Origin: Saturnia japonica | Lineage: Eukaryota; Arthropoda; Insecta; Lepidoptera; Saturniidae | Assembly (NCBI GenBank): GCA_033032175.1 | Contig: CM065304.1 | Location: 16,616,001-16,680,000, forward strand | DNA length: 64,000 nt | Direction: 5' to 3' | Shown: positions 33,323 through 43,514 of the stretch, in pieces | Layout: each line of letters begins with the position of its first letter | How positions within the stretch are numbered: the first letter of the stretch is position 1 | Position numbers and translations under genes: made by a program | Notes under the pieces: model-generated | The model's database searches: none | What the model saw: the letters and a program-made list of their open reading frames with translations, nothing else | What the model was told of the DNA's origin: nothing

Positions 33323-34526
33323 ATAAAAAAAAGTTATACTTCTTCTGTGTAAAAAAACAAAAATGAGTAAACAGTATTTTTTATTATGTAGAATGGTCGT
33401 TAAATTATTTTTACACAGCAGGAAAAAGGTCAGTATAATTAATTCACATTATTATTATTAGTAATTAATAATTATTATTAATAACTTCATCAAATTGTAC
33501 TGCCTTCATAAGATGCGCGCATAGTTGTCAATTTTACCCTTTACTAAACATGCTAAATGAAGTTTATTTTCAAAAATGTATACTTACTTGAAAAGAAAAA
33601 AATGTTATGAACATACAAGAAATTATTTAGCTTGGATTTTAAATAGTCGGTAAATAAATCTAAAATTGAACATACTGTATTATTGTCATACGTCAGAGTC
33701 CAACGAACACTGCCAAAAAGCGTCACAGACCAGTCATCACTGCAGTCACCTACACGCTACGTAGCTACGTTTTACTACGTTTCGTAACTCGTAGCACCTA
33801 CGCTTCTACGGCGCACATTGGACTGAAATCGGAGCCTCCCTTTCATAGGAAAGCTACACCTAGTGTATGGTGGTCCAGTAGAACACATAATGTCACTCAT
33901 GGTTGCCATCGCTTTCGAACTATACTTTCCCACCTAATAGTACGCTTTAATAAATAAGGTAAAATTTAATTTAATATCTTTCCTTTGTTAATGTATTAAA
34001 TGATCATTGAAATAATTATAATATTTTAGCAGTTGCGAATCATAGTTATCGTTCAGAATAAATATTCAATACGGGAAATTTCAGAATTACGGTGGACTAT
34101 TATTTCGAGCTCATTGTATACTAAACGGCGGCTCTGTCAGAATTAGAAACAAGTAGAGTGTGTCGCTGCACCTGTGCGGTTTAAAGCTAGACAGTCGGTG
34201 AACGGTGAGTAGGTCTCTGCCTCTGCGCTTACGTTATTATTTTATAAATCTAAACAGGCAGATGAAACCTACTTCTCTATAATCTTTATTGTCTCTTTGT
34301 TATTTGGAAATGTGTTTTTATGACAATGCCATATATCCCTTAATTCTTCATAGTGATTCAAACGCCATTATGACTAAAATAGTCAAATAGGTAGGAAAAT
34401 ATATTCAAATAAAACGTAGAAGGCGCCATATAATGTAATTAAACTGAAATATTTTAATTAGATCTTTTGTATTGTATATTATGCGAAATATTTGCACGAG
34501 TCAGCTAGTATCATTTTTATTTTACA
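33323..34526. other. interval without recognised gene; CTACG cluster and splice-donor-like site
   Basis: AT-rich with (ATT)n-type sequence near 33,449-33,485. Seven CTACG/CGTAG words crowd into 33,756-33,812. The stretch 34,090-34,225 is GC-richer and ends in ACGGTGAGTAG, a good donor-like sequence, so it could be a non-coding first exon. There is no supporting acceptor or coding frame. Confidence 0.35.
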
Positions 34527-34805
34527 CTAGTTGTGCCCTCGGCTCCGGATGCGTGGACTACAGAATACTGTCGGTATTATGGTGTTCCCACTTCCGCCCA
34601 TGGAGGTCGCCTTTTAAAGAAAGAAAATGTTTGTCATTGTATTTGTGCGGAACCGTAATTCTTTTTTAACTAAACTAAAGTTTGTGTTGTTCCTTATAAC
34701 ATTGTGGCTATCTACCAGTGAAAGGGTATTGTATGTACTTTCATATGTATTTAGTAAAACGCTTTTAATATGACATTACAAACGGACACTTCAATTTTAT
34801 TTATT
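34527..34805 (-). mobile_element. Helitron-like element, family E fragment with CTAG end
   Basis: Begins on the plus strand as CTAGTTGTGCCCTCGGCTCC (preceded by A) and ends with ATTACAAACGGACACTTCAA, the reverse of the family E 5' block. The central part is rearranged or deleted compared with 7490-8015. Confidence 0.5.
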
Positions 34806-36779
34806 TGAAGATATTAAAGGGTGACATGAAAGAAAGAAAAAACATTGCTGTCAATGGAAGTATAACCTACTGTTCTTACTATAAATATAAAAAGGATATT
34901 AATAAAAAAATGCATCGTTTGTAAATGTATTTGTAAAAATGATATCTCAAAGTATGTGATTATTATTATTAATTACGACAAGTGCTCATCCAAATATAAA
35001 TAGGCTGGTCAACATTACTTTATTAATTAATTAATTAAATAATCATTATGTATATTTATAACATATATCTTTTTTTAATTTACAAATCCAAGCGTATATG
35101 ACAGTTGATATTTTAAATAAATTTCAATTGTTTCAAATTTTTATAATATGAGTAAACGTGCTAACATGATATTTGTTAATAAAAGAGCAAGTAAACGGTC
35201 GGAAGATGGCGTCGTATTACGCGACCGCAGTTAAATGTATCACAAATATTATTTAGTAGGAAGGGTGCGATCCGAGACATAAAATCCTGATAAATAATTT
35301 AGTATGCCCATTACGGGAGGCAAGAGAACTACGCGCTTTAATATTTAAGTAGATACGTTATATGTATTGAAATATTCATTAATAATCAATGAAGGCTTGA
35401 GAATGGGCAAACAGTTACAAATGTGACTGCTTTCATTATTAGTTTTAATAGTTGAAATTAAACTCATATGAAATTTTGCTAATAGTATTGCTGTTTAATT
35501 ATTTCTGATCGTTTACTATGCATTTAATAATCATTATTTAAAAATTGAATATTTCATAATTTTTTGCTAATATTTTTGAAGTGAGAACTTCTTTAGCCGC
35601 GTTGAGTGATTTTTATTAGAGCAAAAACTTATGGGTTCTCGTAACATGCTCGTAACGTATTATATACTCGACTGTATATCATATGCGTGTTTGACTTATT
35701 GGATTAGTAAAATCTTATGATTTTGCGTCACCGACGTGCTCTGCAATAATTCAGACTATTATTGATTTAAAAATTCCAAAAACGATCACAGCTATTCCAT
35801 TGTTTTGAGGTTTCATTTCTGTCGGCAGTCCTTATGTCTGCCTATGTTTTTTTAATTATGGTTGCTATATTTAACAAAATTCACTTTCAAGGATAGAAAC
35901 AAATGCTTGTCCATTATCTTCACATCCTCTAGTAAGGGTATAGAATCGCAATTTTCTTCGCGATGCAAGGATGCGATAGCAATTACCTAAACAATCCATA
36001 ATGGCTTGAAATGTGATTTAGCTTGTATCGTCGTCTTGAGCATTTGTTAATTGATTTTACGCTAGTAATTAAAATCTGAGTTATTATTTTTATATTTTAA
36101 ATAAAAAATATATTAAATGATCGCGACTTTAATTAAGTAAATATTTTTGACCAATTTATAACGTTTCTTTTTCTTTTTGTATATTATCAATATGTTTTAG
36201 TGTTCGATAGGGAAATTTTAATTGAGTGCTTATTATAATATAACGTTACATTTAATATTTCATTATATTATTAATATGAAATTAGGTTAGTTTGAATCTT
36301 TGTCAACCAGTCACTCTTTAAACAGCTGGACGAATTGTAGGTAATCAAATTTGGCAAAGAGTTCATTAAGCCATGGAATAGGATAGAGAATACCATTTTT
36401 ATCACACAAGAAATAAGCGGACAATAGCTAGGCTACCTAAAGAGTATATTAAAAGTTAAATTACACATTTTAATGTATTATTGTACACGTTAAATAAACA
36501 AATAATTTCCTATTCGATACACGCAACGCGCCACAGGTGTCGGCTACCATTTTAATAAACTAAAAAAAGTTCGTATAGATAGATGCATTTAGTCACCCTT
36601 CCGATTCTACACCTGTTATCCTCATGGAACTCGAGTTAATGTACAAACTTTTGATATTAAATAACTATTATGTCACGAACTGGCATGGAAACACCCGAAA
36701 CTTTCCGAACGAGTGACGTAAACCTCTTAACTGGTTTATACTCGTTATAATCATTGTTCTGATTACTGAATTTGCATCG
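34806..36779. other. AT-rich interval, no gene recognised
   Basis: No motif-bearing frame. Simple sequence TTAATTAATTAATTAAATAA sits near 35,020. 36,290-36,440 has words (TCACTCTTTAAACAGCTGGA, AATTTGGCAAAGAG) that look like a decayed interspersed repeat. Confidence 0.45.
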
Positions 36780-36811
36780 TATCTGATTTTTTCTATTTCA
36801 GGTTAGGTAAG
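36780..36811 (+). promoter_or_regulatory. candidate recursive-splice-like site (weak)
   Basis: A pyrimidine tract ending TTCTATTTCAG at 36,801 is followed by GTTAG and then GTAAGA at 36,807. Acceptor and donor are thus 5 nt apart. This is close to, but not exactly, the zero-length arrangement seen at 52,293. Strand agrees with that site. Confidence 0.3.
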
Positions 36812-37479
36812 ATGTACTTTATCGTTTAACTAAAATAGAAATATACTTAACAAAAAAAAAAAAATATAGTGAACGATCCATCAGGCGACCATGTACTAAA
36901 ACTTGACCAAAATAAGAGAAGTCATCATTTTTATAGTATTACTAGTAACGTTGTCTACACAGATTTGTAAAAAAGGCAGATATGGGATTTTTATTTAGCT
37001 GTGTCCTTGATAACTAGATAAAAACGCATGCAAGCGTGTGAATAATTGTTGTCAGGGTAGTTGGAAAATAAATTTTACTGTTTTTTACCACGCCAGCAGT
37101 GTAATCGTTAATCCATCGGCCGCTATCAAAAAACTGATTTTGTACTTGAAGAACCTTTTACATACCAGTTTTTAACTACACTTATATCTACCAGCTTGAT
37201 TTTTTTCTTTACCATGAATATATGTTGGTTCTCTTTATGTTTTTTTTTAACTTACTATATATACCCTCTATGGTTCCAATGCCGTAAAATTTGAATTATT
37301 TGGTGGCCATCTTGTATTTTTGATTTTTGACTGAGACTAAATTACCAGAATTCTCTATAATTTTTACTTTGGAACCATGATGTTATCTCTTTCAGTGTTT
37401 GTTAAAGAAACAAACTAACCAATACTAGCCTACTTTTAGTTTCGTGATAGTTACGTTGTAAATAAAATGATCTTCCAAC
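36812..37479. other. AT-rich interval, no gene recognised
   Basis: Nothing identified. Confidence 0.45.
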
Positions 37480-37506
37480 GCTACTACAACGGTAACGTTA
37501 TAAATA

Positions 37507-37552
37507 AATATTTTCCTGGAAGTTATAGTAATATAACTTCCAGAAAAATATT
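37507..37552. repeat. near-perfect 46-nt hairpin (two 21-bp arms)
   Basis: Arms 37,507-37,527 and 37,532-37,552 are reverse complements with one mismatch and a 4-nt loop. Weaker pairing continues outward to about 37,480 and 37,585. It could be a tiny MITE, a snap-back duplication, or a small-RNA-type hairpin; nothing distinguishes these by sequence alone. Confidence 0.8.
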
Positions 37553-37699
37553 CCATTGTAACCTAACGACACTGTTGCAATTTTGTGATCAGTAAGAAAT
37601 AACACAGAAAATAATACCAAAATATGCAATTTTACCTATGCAACAATACTCTGTCTTCCTTTTTTGTTTTTGAGTATATTTTTTAGTGTTTATTACATA

Positions 37700-38010
37700 C
37701 TGTAAGGTTAATAATAATATATATGAATATTCGGGTATTTGTAAGTAATTATTAAATAATACGTACATTATTAAAATATATAAGATGTTCAATTGATAAC
37801 ATTAGTCGTCGACAAATCATTGTCAATCATTGTAAGGTTTAAAATAATATATTAGAGTTACCGGGTAGTTTGCGATTAGGTAAAAGTATAAACTGGTAAT
37901 TAACTAATGCACACGTTATTAAAATATATTAGATTTATTATAAAGCACGTATATCAATATATTAGTTGTACAATTGATCGTTTGTGAGTTAGTTGTCAGC
38001 CAATCGTGGT
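37700..38010. repeat. diverged tandem duplication, two units
   Basis: Unit 1 (about 37,700-37,825) and unit 2 (about 37,830-38,010) share TGTAAGGTT-AA-ATAATATAT, then TATTAAAATATAT, CAATTGAT and a GTCGxCxxCCAATCxTxG-like ending. They align with several gaps, so the duplication is old. Confidence 0.5.
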
Positions 38011-38044
38011 CGTTGACCAATCATAGGCTTAGGCTTCCTCCAAT
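38000..38044 (+). promoter_or_regulatory. three CCAAT motifs in 45 bp
   Basis: CCAAT occurs at 38,000-38,004, 38,017-38,021 and 38,040-38,044, all plus strand, with an AAAATATAGAATA stretch after them near 38,058. It may be a promoter-like cluster or merely the repeated unit's composition. Confidence 0.25.
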
Positions 38045-38049
38045 CATAC

Positions 38050-39318
38050 GTGTTGGCAAAATATAGAATAGTAACCTGCGGTTGTCTAATAACTTTTTTA
38101 CTTTTTGAATACTACAATATCAGAGTATCATCTGAAACCCACGAAAGTTTACTGGTAGCTGAAAAAAAGTTTATTGCGAAATGAAAATGGGACACACGCG
38201 TTACGGTCTATTGGCGAGGTCCACCTATGTGTGCCTCCGGAGGTAGATCGGAATGTGTATTGTAATAGATCCCTACAATTTTTCAAACATGTGCAGGTGA
38301 CCGGTACGAAATTATTCATTTTCAAATCGTAGCACGGTAAAGATTCTACACTGTACCTAAAGATGAGCATAGTGTAATCCAACAATATGCTGGCCTGCTC
38401 AAATGTCTCATCACGTTATGTTTAAAGGACTTCATGTTGTAAAAAGGAGGGTATACACTGGCCGCGAAGCATTTCCACATTTAGTTCTCTCTATTACTGT
38501 ACAATTTTTGAGTAACACCATACGGTGAACCTGTGCTTGTGTACGTGCCCCTATACACTTCGACGTGCGGCCGATCTTAGCAGACACACTTGCACAGGTA
38601 AACTTCTCCGGTAGACCGTAACGCGTATGGCAGGCATAGTGGTCACTTATTTTATTAATAACCTTTTATTTTTAAATATTCTGCATATAGCATTTTAGGT
38701 TTTAATCTCTTTGTGTTTGCTTTATGTCAAAATGTTTAATAACAACAAGCAATATATCACACTTTATATTTGCATATGAATGTCCGTCCCTATATATTTT
38801 TTTTTTTTGATCATATAGAAACTTCGACTTTCCTAAAGCCAAGGTTAGATTTTTAAATCTATTATTTACGTTTCGTTTAATGTTATAATTGTATCCGTAG
38901 ATTTGTTTATTGTGAAGCGATAATGGTACAGTAGTTCATTAAGTCAACGGAGTTTTAAATAAGAATTATTAGTAGCAATAGCAAAACATTATTATTAAAA
39001 CTATAGTCTAGTATCTGGAACATATCAATCTTTTTTTTTACCTATATAATAACTAATAAGTATTCTTTAACAGTAGAAACGGGTTCGACCACCACGTTAC
39101 GTTGATCCTACAATAAGAATGAGGTTTCTTTTAGTTACGAAAATCATTGTGGTGAAGCAAAATACCATAGCGGTAGAACATTTTGTAAGGCCCGCCTCTC
39201 TTGCTACCATTCTTGTATAGAAAATATGTCGCCAAGCATCAGGTATGTGTTAGTTGTACTTGAAAGGACTGGCCTTGTAAAAAATGATAAAATCGAAATA
39301 TAATTGAATAATATGTTC
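38050..39318. other. interval without recognised gene; mixed-composition block 38,150-38,640
   Basis: 38,150-38,640 is GC-richer than the neighbours and includes a TGCCTCCGGAGGTAGATC dyad near 38,231. No frame above 78 codons and no motif. Possibly an unrecognised DNA transposon. Confidence 0.35.
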
Positions 39319-39510
39319 AGCCATCGAATCCAATTCGGCTAGGCAGCGTTCGGGAAGCTACAAACCCACCCAAAGGGCAATGGAAAGGGCTATGCTCAGA
39401 GTTTCTTTGCATGATTAAATCAGAAATGAGGAGATCCGCATACGAACTAGTCCATTGTGGCGATTATTGGGGGAGGCCTTTATCTAACAGTGGACTGCTA
39501 AATATAGGCA
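39319..39510 (+). pseudogene. RTE LINE fragment with internal deletion
   Basis: RRIQLG-like (from 39,321), then RAMERAMLRVSLHD (about 39,376-39,417) and IRNEEIRIRTS follow the RTE C-terminal order. About 60 codons are then missing and the sequence jumps to a GEAF..QWT-like end (39,470-39,505). Compare with 23.7-24.08 kb, where the missing part is present. Confidence 0.65.
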
Positions 39511-39877
39511 CAGTTCTTAGGATGGATTTAAGATCCATAAAACTCCTTATCTTTACGAAGTATCCCATACTGCATAATACAATTCTCATTCAAAATTATT
39601 TATAATTTAATTTTTTTTATTACAATATTACCCTACCTGGTTAAGAAGAGTTGTAACCGATGCAAATTAACTTCGTGAAGATGAAGAAAAGGAATTTTCT
39701 ATAAATGTAATGAGCCAATTATATTTAGTGATCAACTTCTAACTCGTGAAGACCTGAATAAACGCCTGATTAATGTTAGTGTAATGTGGAAACTCTTTGA
39801 TTAAAAATTATTAATTTGTTTTTTTAATAGCTGAATACTTTAATGAATTATATATATCCTTCGAATGATCAAAATTC
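39511..39877. other. AT-rich interval, no gene recognised
   Basis: Nothing identified. Confidence 0.45.
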
Positions 39878-40035
39878 GACCAGCGACTTTTTAATCATAC
39901 ACTATTTTATGCTTAACATCTGGAGTATGAACCTAAACAATGAATATTTTGCTAAGTTCAATGGCACTGGTCGGTTTAGGATTCGCAAATATTAATTAAT
40001 TTAATTTAATATATTAGTAACAGATACATATGTTT
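39878..40035 (-). repeat. dispersed repeat G, short copy
   Basis: TCGACCAGCGACTTTTTAAT and AAGTTCAATGGCACTGGTCG, then TTTAATATATTAGTAACAGA, match 56,672-56,880 in the same orientation and 17,490-17,575 in reverse. Confidence 0.55.
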
Positions 40036-40084
40036 TTTTCTCACGTATTAATATAATGATAAAATAACTGACTGAATTATCAAC

Positions 40085-40328
40085 GCACAGCGCCCCGTAT
40101 TCTGTTTCTAGGTCCTTGAAAATATCCATGAGGGTTCCTTTTACACTGTGAGCCCTAAGAAAGAATTTTTGGAAAACAACACCTAAGGTAGTGAAGAAGA
40201 AAATGATAGTTTGTATGAAAATCCGTCATTTTTGAAAATAGATCTATGAAAATTGGTAATTAGCAATTCAGTGAAAAAAGATACATAACCCAACTATGAC
40301 GCAAGCGAAGCCGCGGGTAAAGCGCTAG
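40085..40328 (+). mobile_element. Helitron-like family C relative, 3' half
   Basis: Ends GAAGCCGCGGGTAAAGCGCTAG followed by T, a Helitron-type 3' terminus with a GCCGCGGG dyad just before it. GATAGTTTGTATGAAAATCC parallels GAAAGTTTGTATGGAAAACT in the 8561 copy. The 5' boundary is not resolved. Confidence 0.5.
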
Positions 40329-41559
40329 TATAAATAAATGATTTTAGGAATACTTAAGTAATCAGCTATCATATTGATATTAACTAAACTCATATTTTAA
40401 TCGGAGTGCAAATTCTATTGTGTTACATTTGTAGTTATGTTTTTATAGTATAAGTTTAGTTTGTTCTCTGTAGCAGTGCCTTTTATAAATAAATAAATAA
40501 TCAACTGTTAATGCAATACCTCCCTCCAGCCTTCAAAAGATTGCAGTTGAATAGACCTTATATTGTGTTCCTGCGGTATGTAGGGTTTATATATATATAC
40601 CACTTTTCAAATAAATTAACAAGCGTCTTTCAAACGTTTTATTTCATTTTATTGCTGTAACATGGCATACTACACTGTACAGTACTTACCTATTGTTTTT
40701 TTTTTAAATATTAATACTCTATCATCAAATGTTTATATTATAGCCTTAAAATTTTTGTAAACTTTGCAGTAATAGTTTATTGTAGACTATCATAAAAGTA
40801 AATTTATTTTAAATGATTTAAGATCAATCATGAAATCATTAAATATACATAATACTCTCACGTACTAAGCTCATAATTTGATACTGGCTGTAGGTTAAAA
40901 ACTATAATAGATAACTACGTACGGTATAATTACCTATAATTAGGACACGATGGTTAACAGATAAAGCAGCTGAACTAATACTAATCATTGAGATGTGCAT
41001 AACAACACAGACACAATCCAGCGAACGTCACAGAGGTCCTTTGAACAAATGCAGCCGTCATTCGTTATCGGCTTGTCGATAGCTCAAACTTTACACAGAG
41101 TGACAATAGAAACTTCGTATGGACGCCGCAAGCTTCACAATGAACCAGCACTGATGTCCGCGGGGCATGGCGTGCCCATTGTACTTACTATCACAGCGAG
41201 TTTAAAGAGTTCTACCGAAATGAATTGAGTTTGCAAAGAAACGCCGGCAAATAGTAAACTTAATTAAATAGTAGATACACAATATGGCGAAAGCAACGGG
41301 AACCAAGCTGTTATATTGCCGATCAAAGTACTGGAAAATCTCTTTATTATCATCATATATACATTTTATAAAACTATACGTCTCTCTCTCTCTCTCTCTG
41401 TGTCTGTCAGTTTTTGTTCTTTTCTCGCGAATACCAATTATCTTATATACATAGTTTCTTTTATTCATAGCTATGTTATCTGATCAGGTTACACAAGATA
41501 CGATATATTAAGTAAGATAAAGTAACATACGAAATAGCAATGACGATTATGGTGAACTA
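40329..41559. other. interval without recognised gene
   Basis: AT-rich; 40,995-41,228 is an open frame of 77 codons with mixed composition and no motif. A (CT)n run sits at 41,381-41,400. Confidence 0.4.
41381..41400. repeat. (CT)n microsatellite
   Basis: TCTCTCTCTCTCTCTCTCT followed by TGTGTCTGTC. The minus-strand 88-codon frame over it is Arg/Glu-rich because of this repeat. Confidence 0.9.
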
Positions 41560-41762
41560 ATTCGGAAAACAGACGCTTTAGGGACGTTTAAATGTCTTAC
41601 GGCAAGTAAACCGTTAGAGATATATCAAGGTATGTATCATAACTGTAGATATTAAAAAGATCACCAGAAAAGTCAGTAATAGGATATGTCTATCTTCTAA
41701 GGATCACTTACAATAAGTATTTTTGTCTTTGAAATAACCGAAGAGTGGACGACAACACCTAC
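41560..41762 (+). mobile_element. Helitron-like family E fragment
   Basis: GTAAACCGTTAGAGATATAT, ATGTCTATCTTCTAAGGATC and AGTATTTTTGTCTTTGAAAT match the 3' half of the copies at 7490 and 48,957. Confidence 0.55.
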
Positions 41763-41890
41763 ACGTGCTTGCGTTCGACCGACGACAATATGTACACAAG
41801 CGAGTGGATCACAGCTGTGTAATAGCCGCAGCGGCTCTGTTTTTGGATAGGGCCCCTAATGCTAACAGCAAGGTCAGACTGAAAAAAAAT
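41763..41890 (+). mobile_element. 3'-end fragment of the 28.7 kb jockey-type LINE
   Basis: AGCCGCAGCGGCT, then TAGGGCCCCTAATGCTAACA and a GTCAGACTGAAAAAAAA end, reproduce the last 65 bp of the LINE at 31,752-31,810 in the same orientation. An extra 11 bp or so separates the two palindromes. The A tail is only about 8 residues, so the copy is old. Its left edge against the family E fragment is approximate. Confidence 0.75.
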
Positions 41891-43274
41891 ATCACAGCTA
41901 GTTATTAATAAAGAGATAGACTTTTTCTTAAACATCTACAATGTGTGGTTACCTTTATTACAATTTTCCCTTTACTTATATTTTTGTTGAAGTGTTTTAA
42001 GAACAGATCAATTAATTAATTTATAAATTTTATAAAGTACCTTGAAAAGTATTACAAAAAAGTAAGTTTTTCATTTTAAAATTATCTAAAACTACAACTG
42101 ACATCCGTTACTTTGAATCCTGTGTTTTACAAAAAAGATATCCGTGGGTTGTTGAATTTTATTCGAGGAACCGGTTCAAAGCTTTATTTAAACGCATAGG
42201 TTACACGCATAGGATTTGTTTTATATTACAATTCTGACAGAAGATAATATTAATTAATAAATTGTAAGTTTACTTACAAACTCTATAAATTCCGTTTGAA
42301 ATTATCGGAGATAACTACAGTCAACAATGTCTGTAAAGCGTAAATTTGCGTTCAATAATTGAAATTCTGATTTAACGCGATATACCGATTGCTCCTGGCT
42401 CTGCGGCACCCGCATATGCCTTCGAATGCACTCTCGTCAATCGTTAATTAATACCAAAATGAATCTTCCGTTTTGAAGCTGCTCCTAATTCCAATGGATT
42501 ATCAAGATGAATGTTCAGACACAATTATTCTATGACTTCAAATAAACGCCTAACGGTTTGAAACTTAATGCTACCGTTAATTGGAAAATGTTCTTTACAA
42601 ATAAAGATACACCATTGTATATGAAACATGAATGAAATGAGGATAAACCATTATGGTACTTATGTAATTATTATATTTTATATAGTGAAAGTAAAATAAA
42701 GTAATTATCTGTTTTGGTCATTAAATATTAATACTTGATACTAATACGTTTATGTAATGACCCTGCAGATGTAAACTAAATAAATAGTTTTTAGATATTG
42801 CACTCGCTTAACTCCCAAAATAGTATCTGTATATATATCCAAATATATTACTTTTAATTTGGTTATTTTTAAGATGAGATTTAGATATTCCAGAAAAAAA
42901 AAATCAAGTTGCAATATGCTATCATACCTAATATAATGTCTTGATTTTAAAAGTAATCATGGAAAATGTTCTATGAAGACTTTATGACGATGATAACAAG
43001 CTAAACCGAGAAACAAGTAGTTTGTAAGTGCAATCGCCAGTACACACCAATTTGTTTCGGTTAAAGACATATACTAGTCGATAGATTTTTCAACTTAAAA
43101 TTAATAATTAGTCAGGCAAGCATTTAGAAAACAATTTGGAAATATAACTGTAAATCATATAAATAATAACTTTAAGAAAGTATATCACATTTATTAATTG
43201 GAATATTTATGTTTATATTACTCCGGTAAAATAATCTGAGCTAGTTAGGTGATCACTTTAAAAGTCCGAAAAAA
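41891..43274. other. AT-rich interval, no gene recognised
   Basis: No motif-bearing frame or repeat boundary. 42,370-42,430 is slightly GC-richer. Confidence 0.45.
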
Positions 43275-43514
43275 TTGGCTATTATTAATTGTTGTTTATA
43301 TAATGCCTTTTAGACTATATACTAGTTTAAATTAAAGTGATTTTTAAATTTTATATTAGTTAGGTAAAATAATATTGTACTCTAATAAAATAATTTGGCT
43401 ATTATTAATTGTTATTTACATAATGCCTTTTAGACTATATACTAGTTTAAATTAAAGTGATTTTTAAAATTTATATTAATTTGGTAAAATAATACTGTAC
43501 TCTAATAAAATAAG
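43275..43514. repeat. 120-bp tandem duplication
   Basis: 43,275-43,394 and 43,395-43,514 align without gaps for about 115 bp with about six substitutions. Each begins TTGGCTATTATTAATTGTT and ends ACTCTAATAAAATAA. AT-rich, not coding. Confidence 0.95.

Noticed and set aside
40680..40700. Minus-strand AATAGGTAAGTAC junction
   Set aside because: On the minus strand the preceding sequence is A-rich, not pyrimidine-rich, so it is not an acceptor.
41202..41468. 88-codon minus frame rich in Arg/Glu
   Set aside because: Created by the (CT)n microsatellite; no family resemblance.
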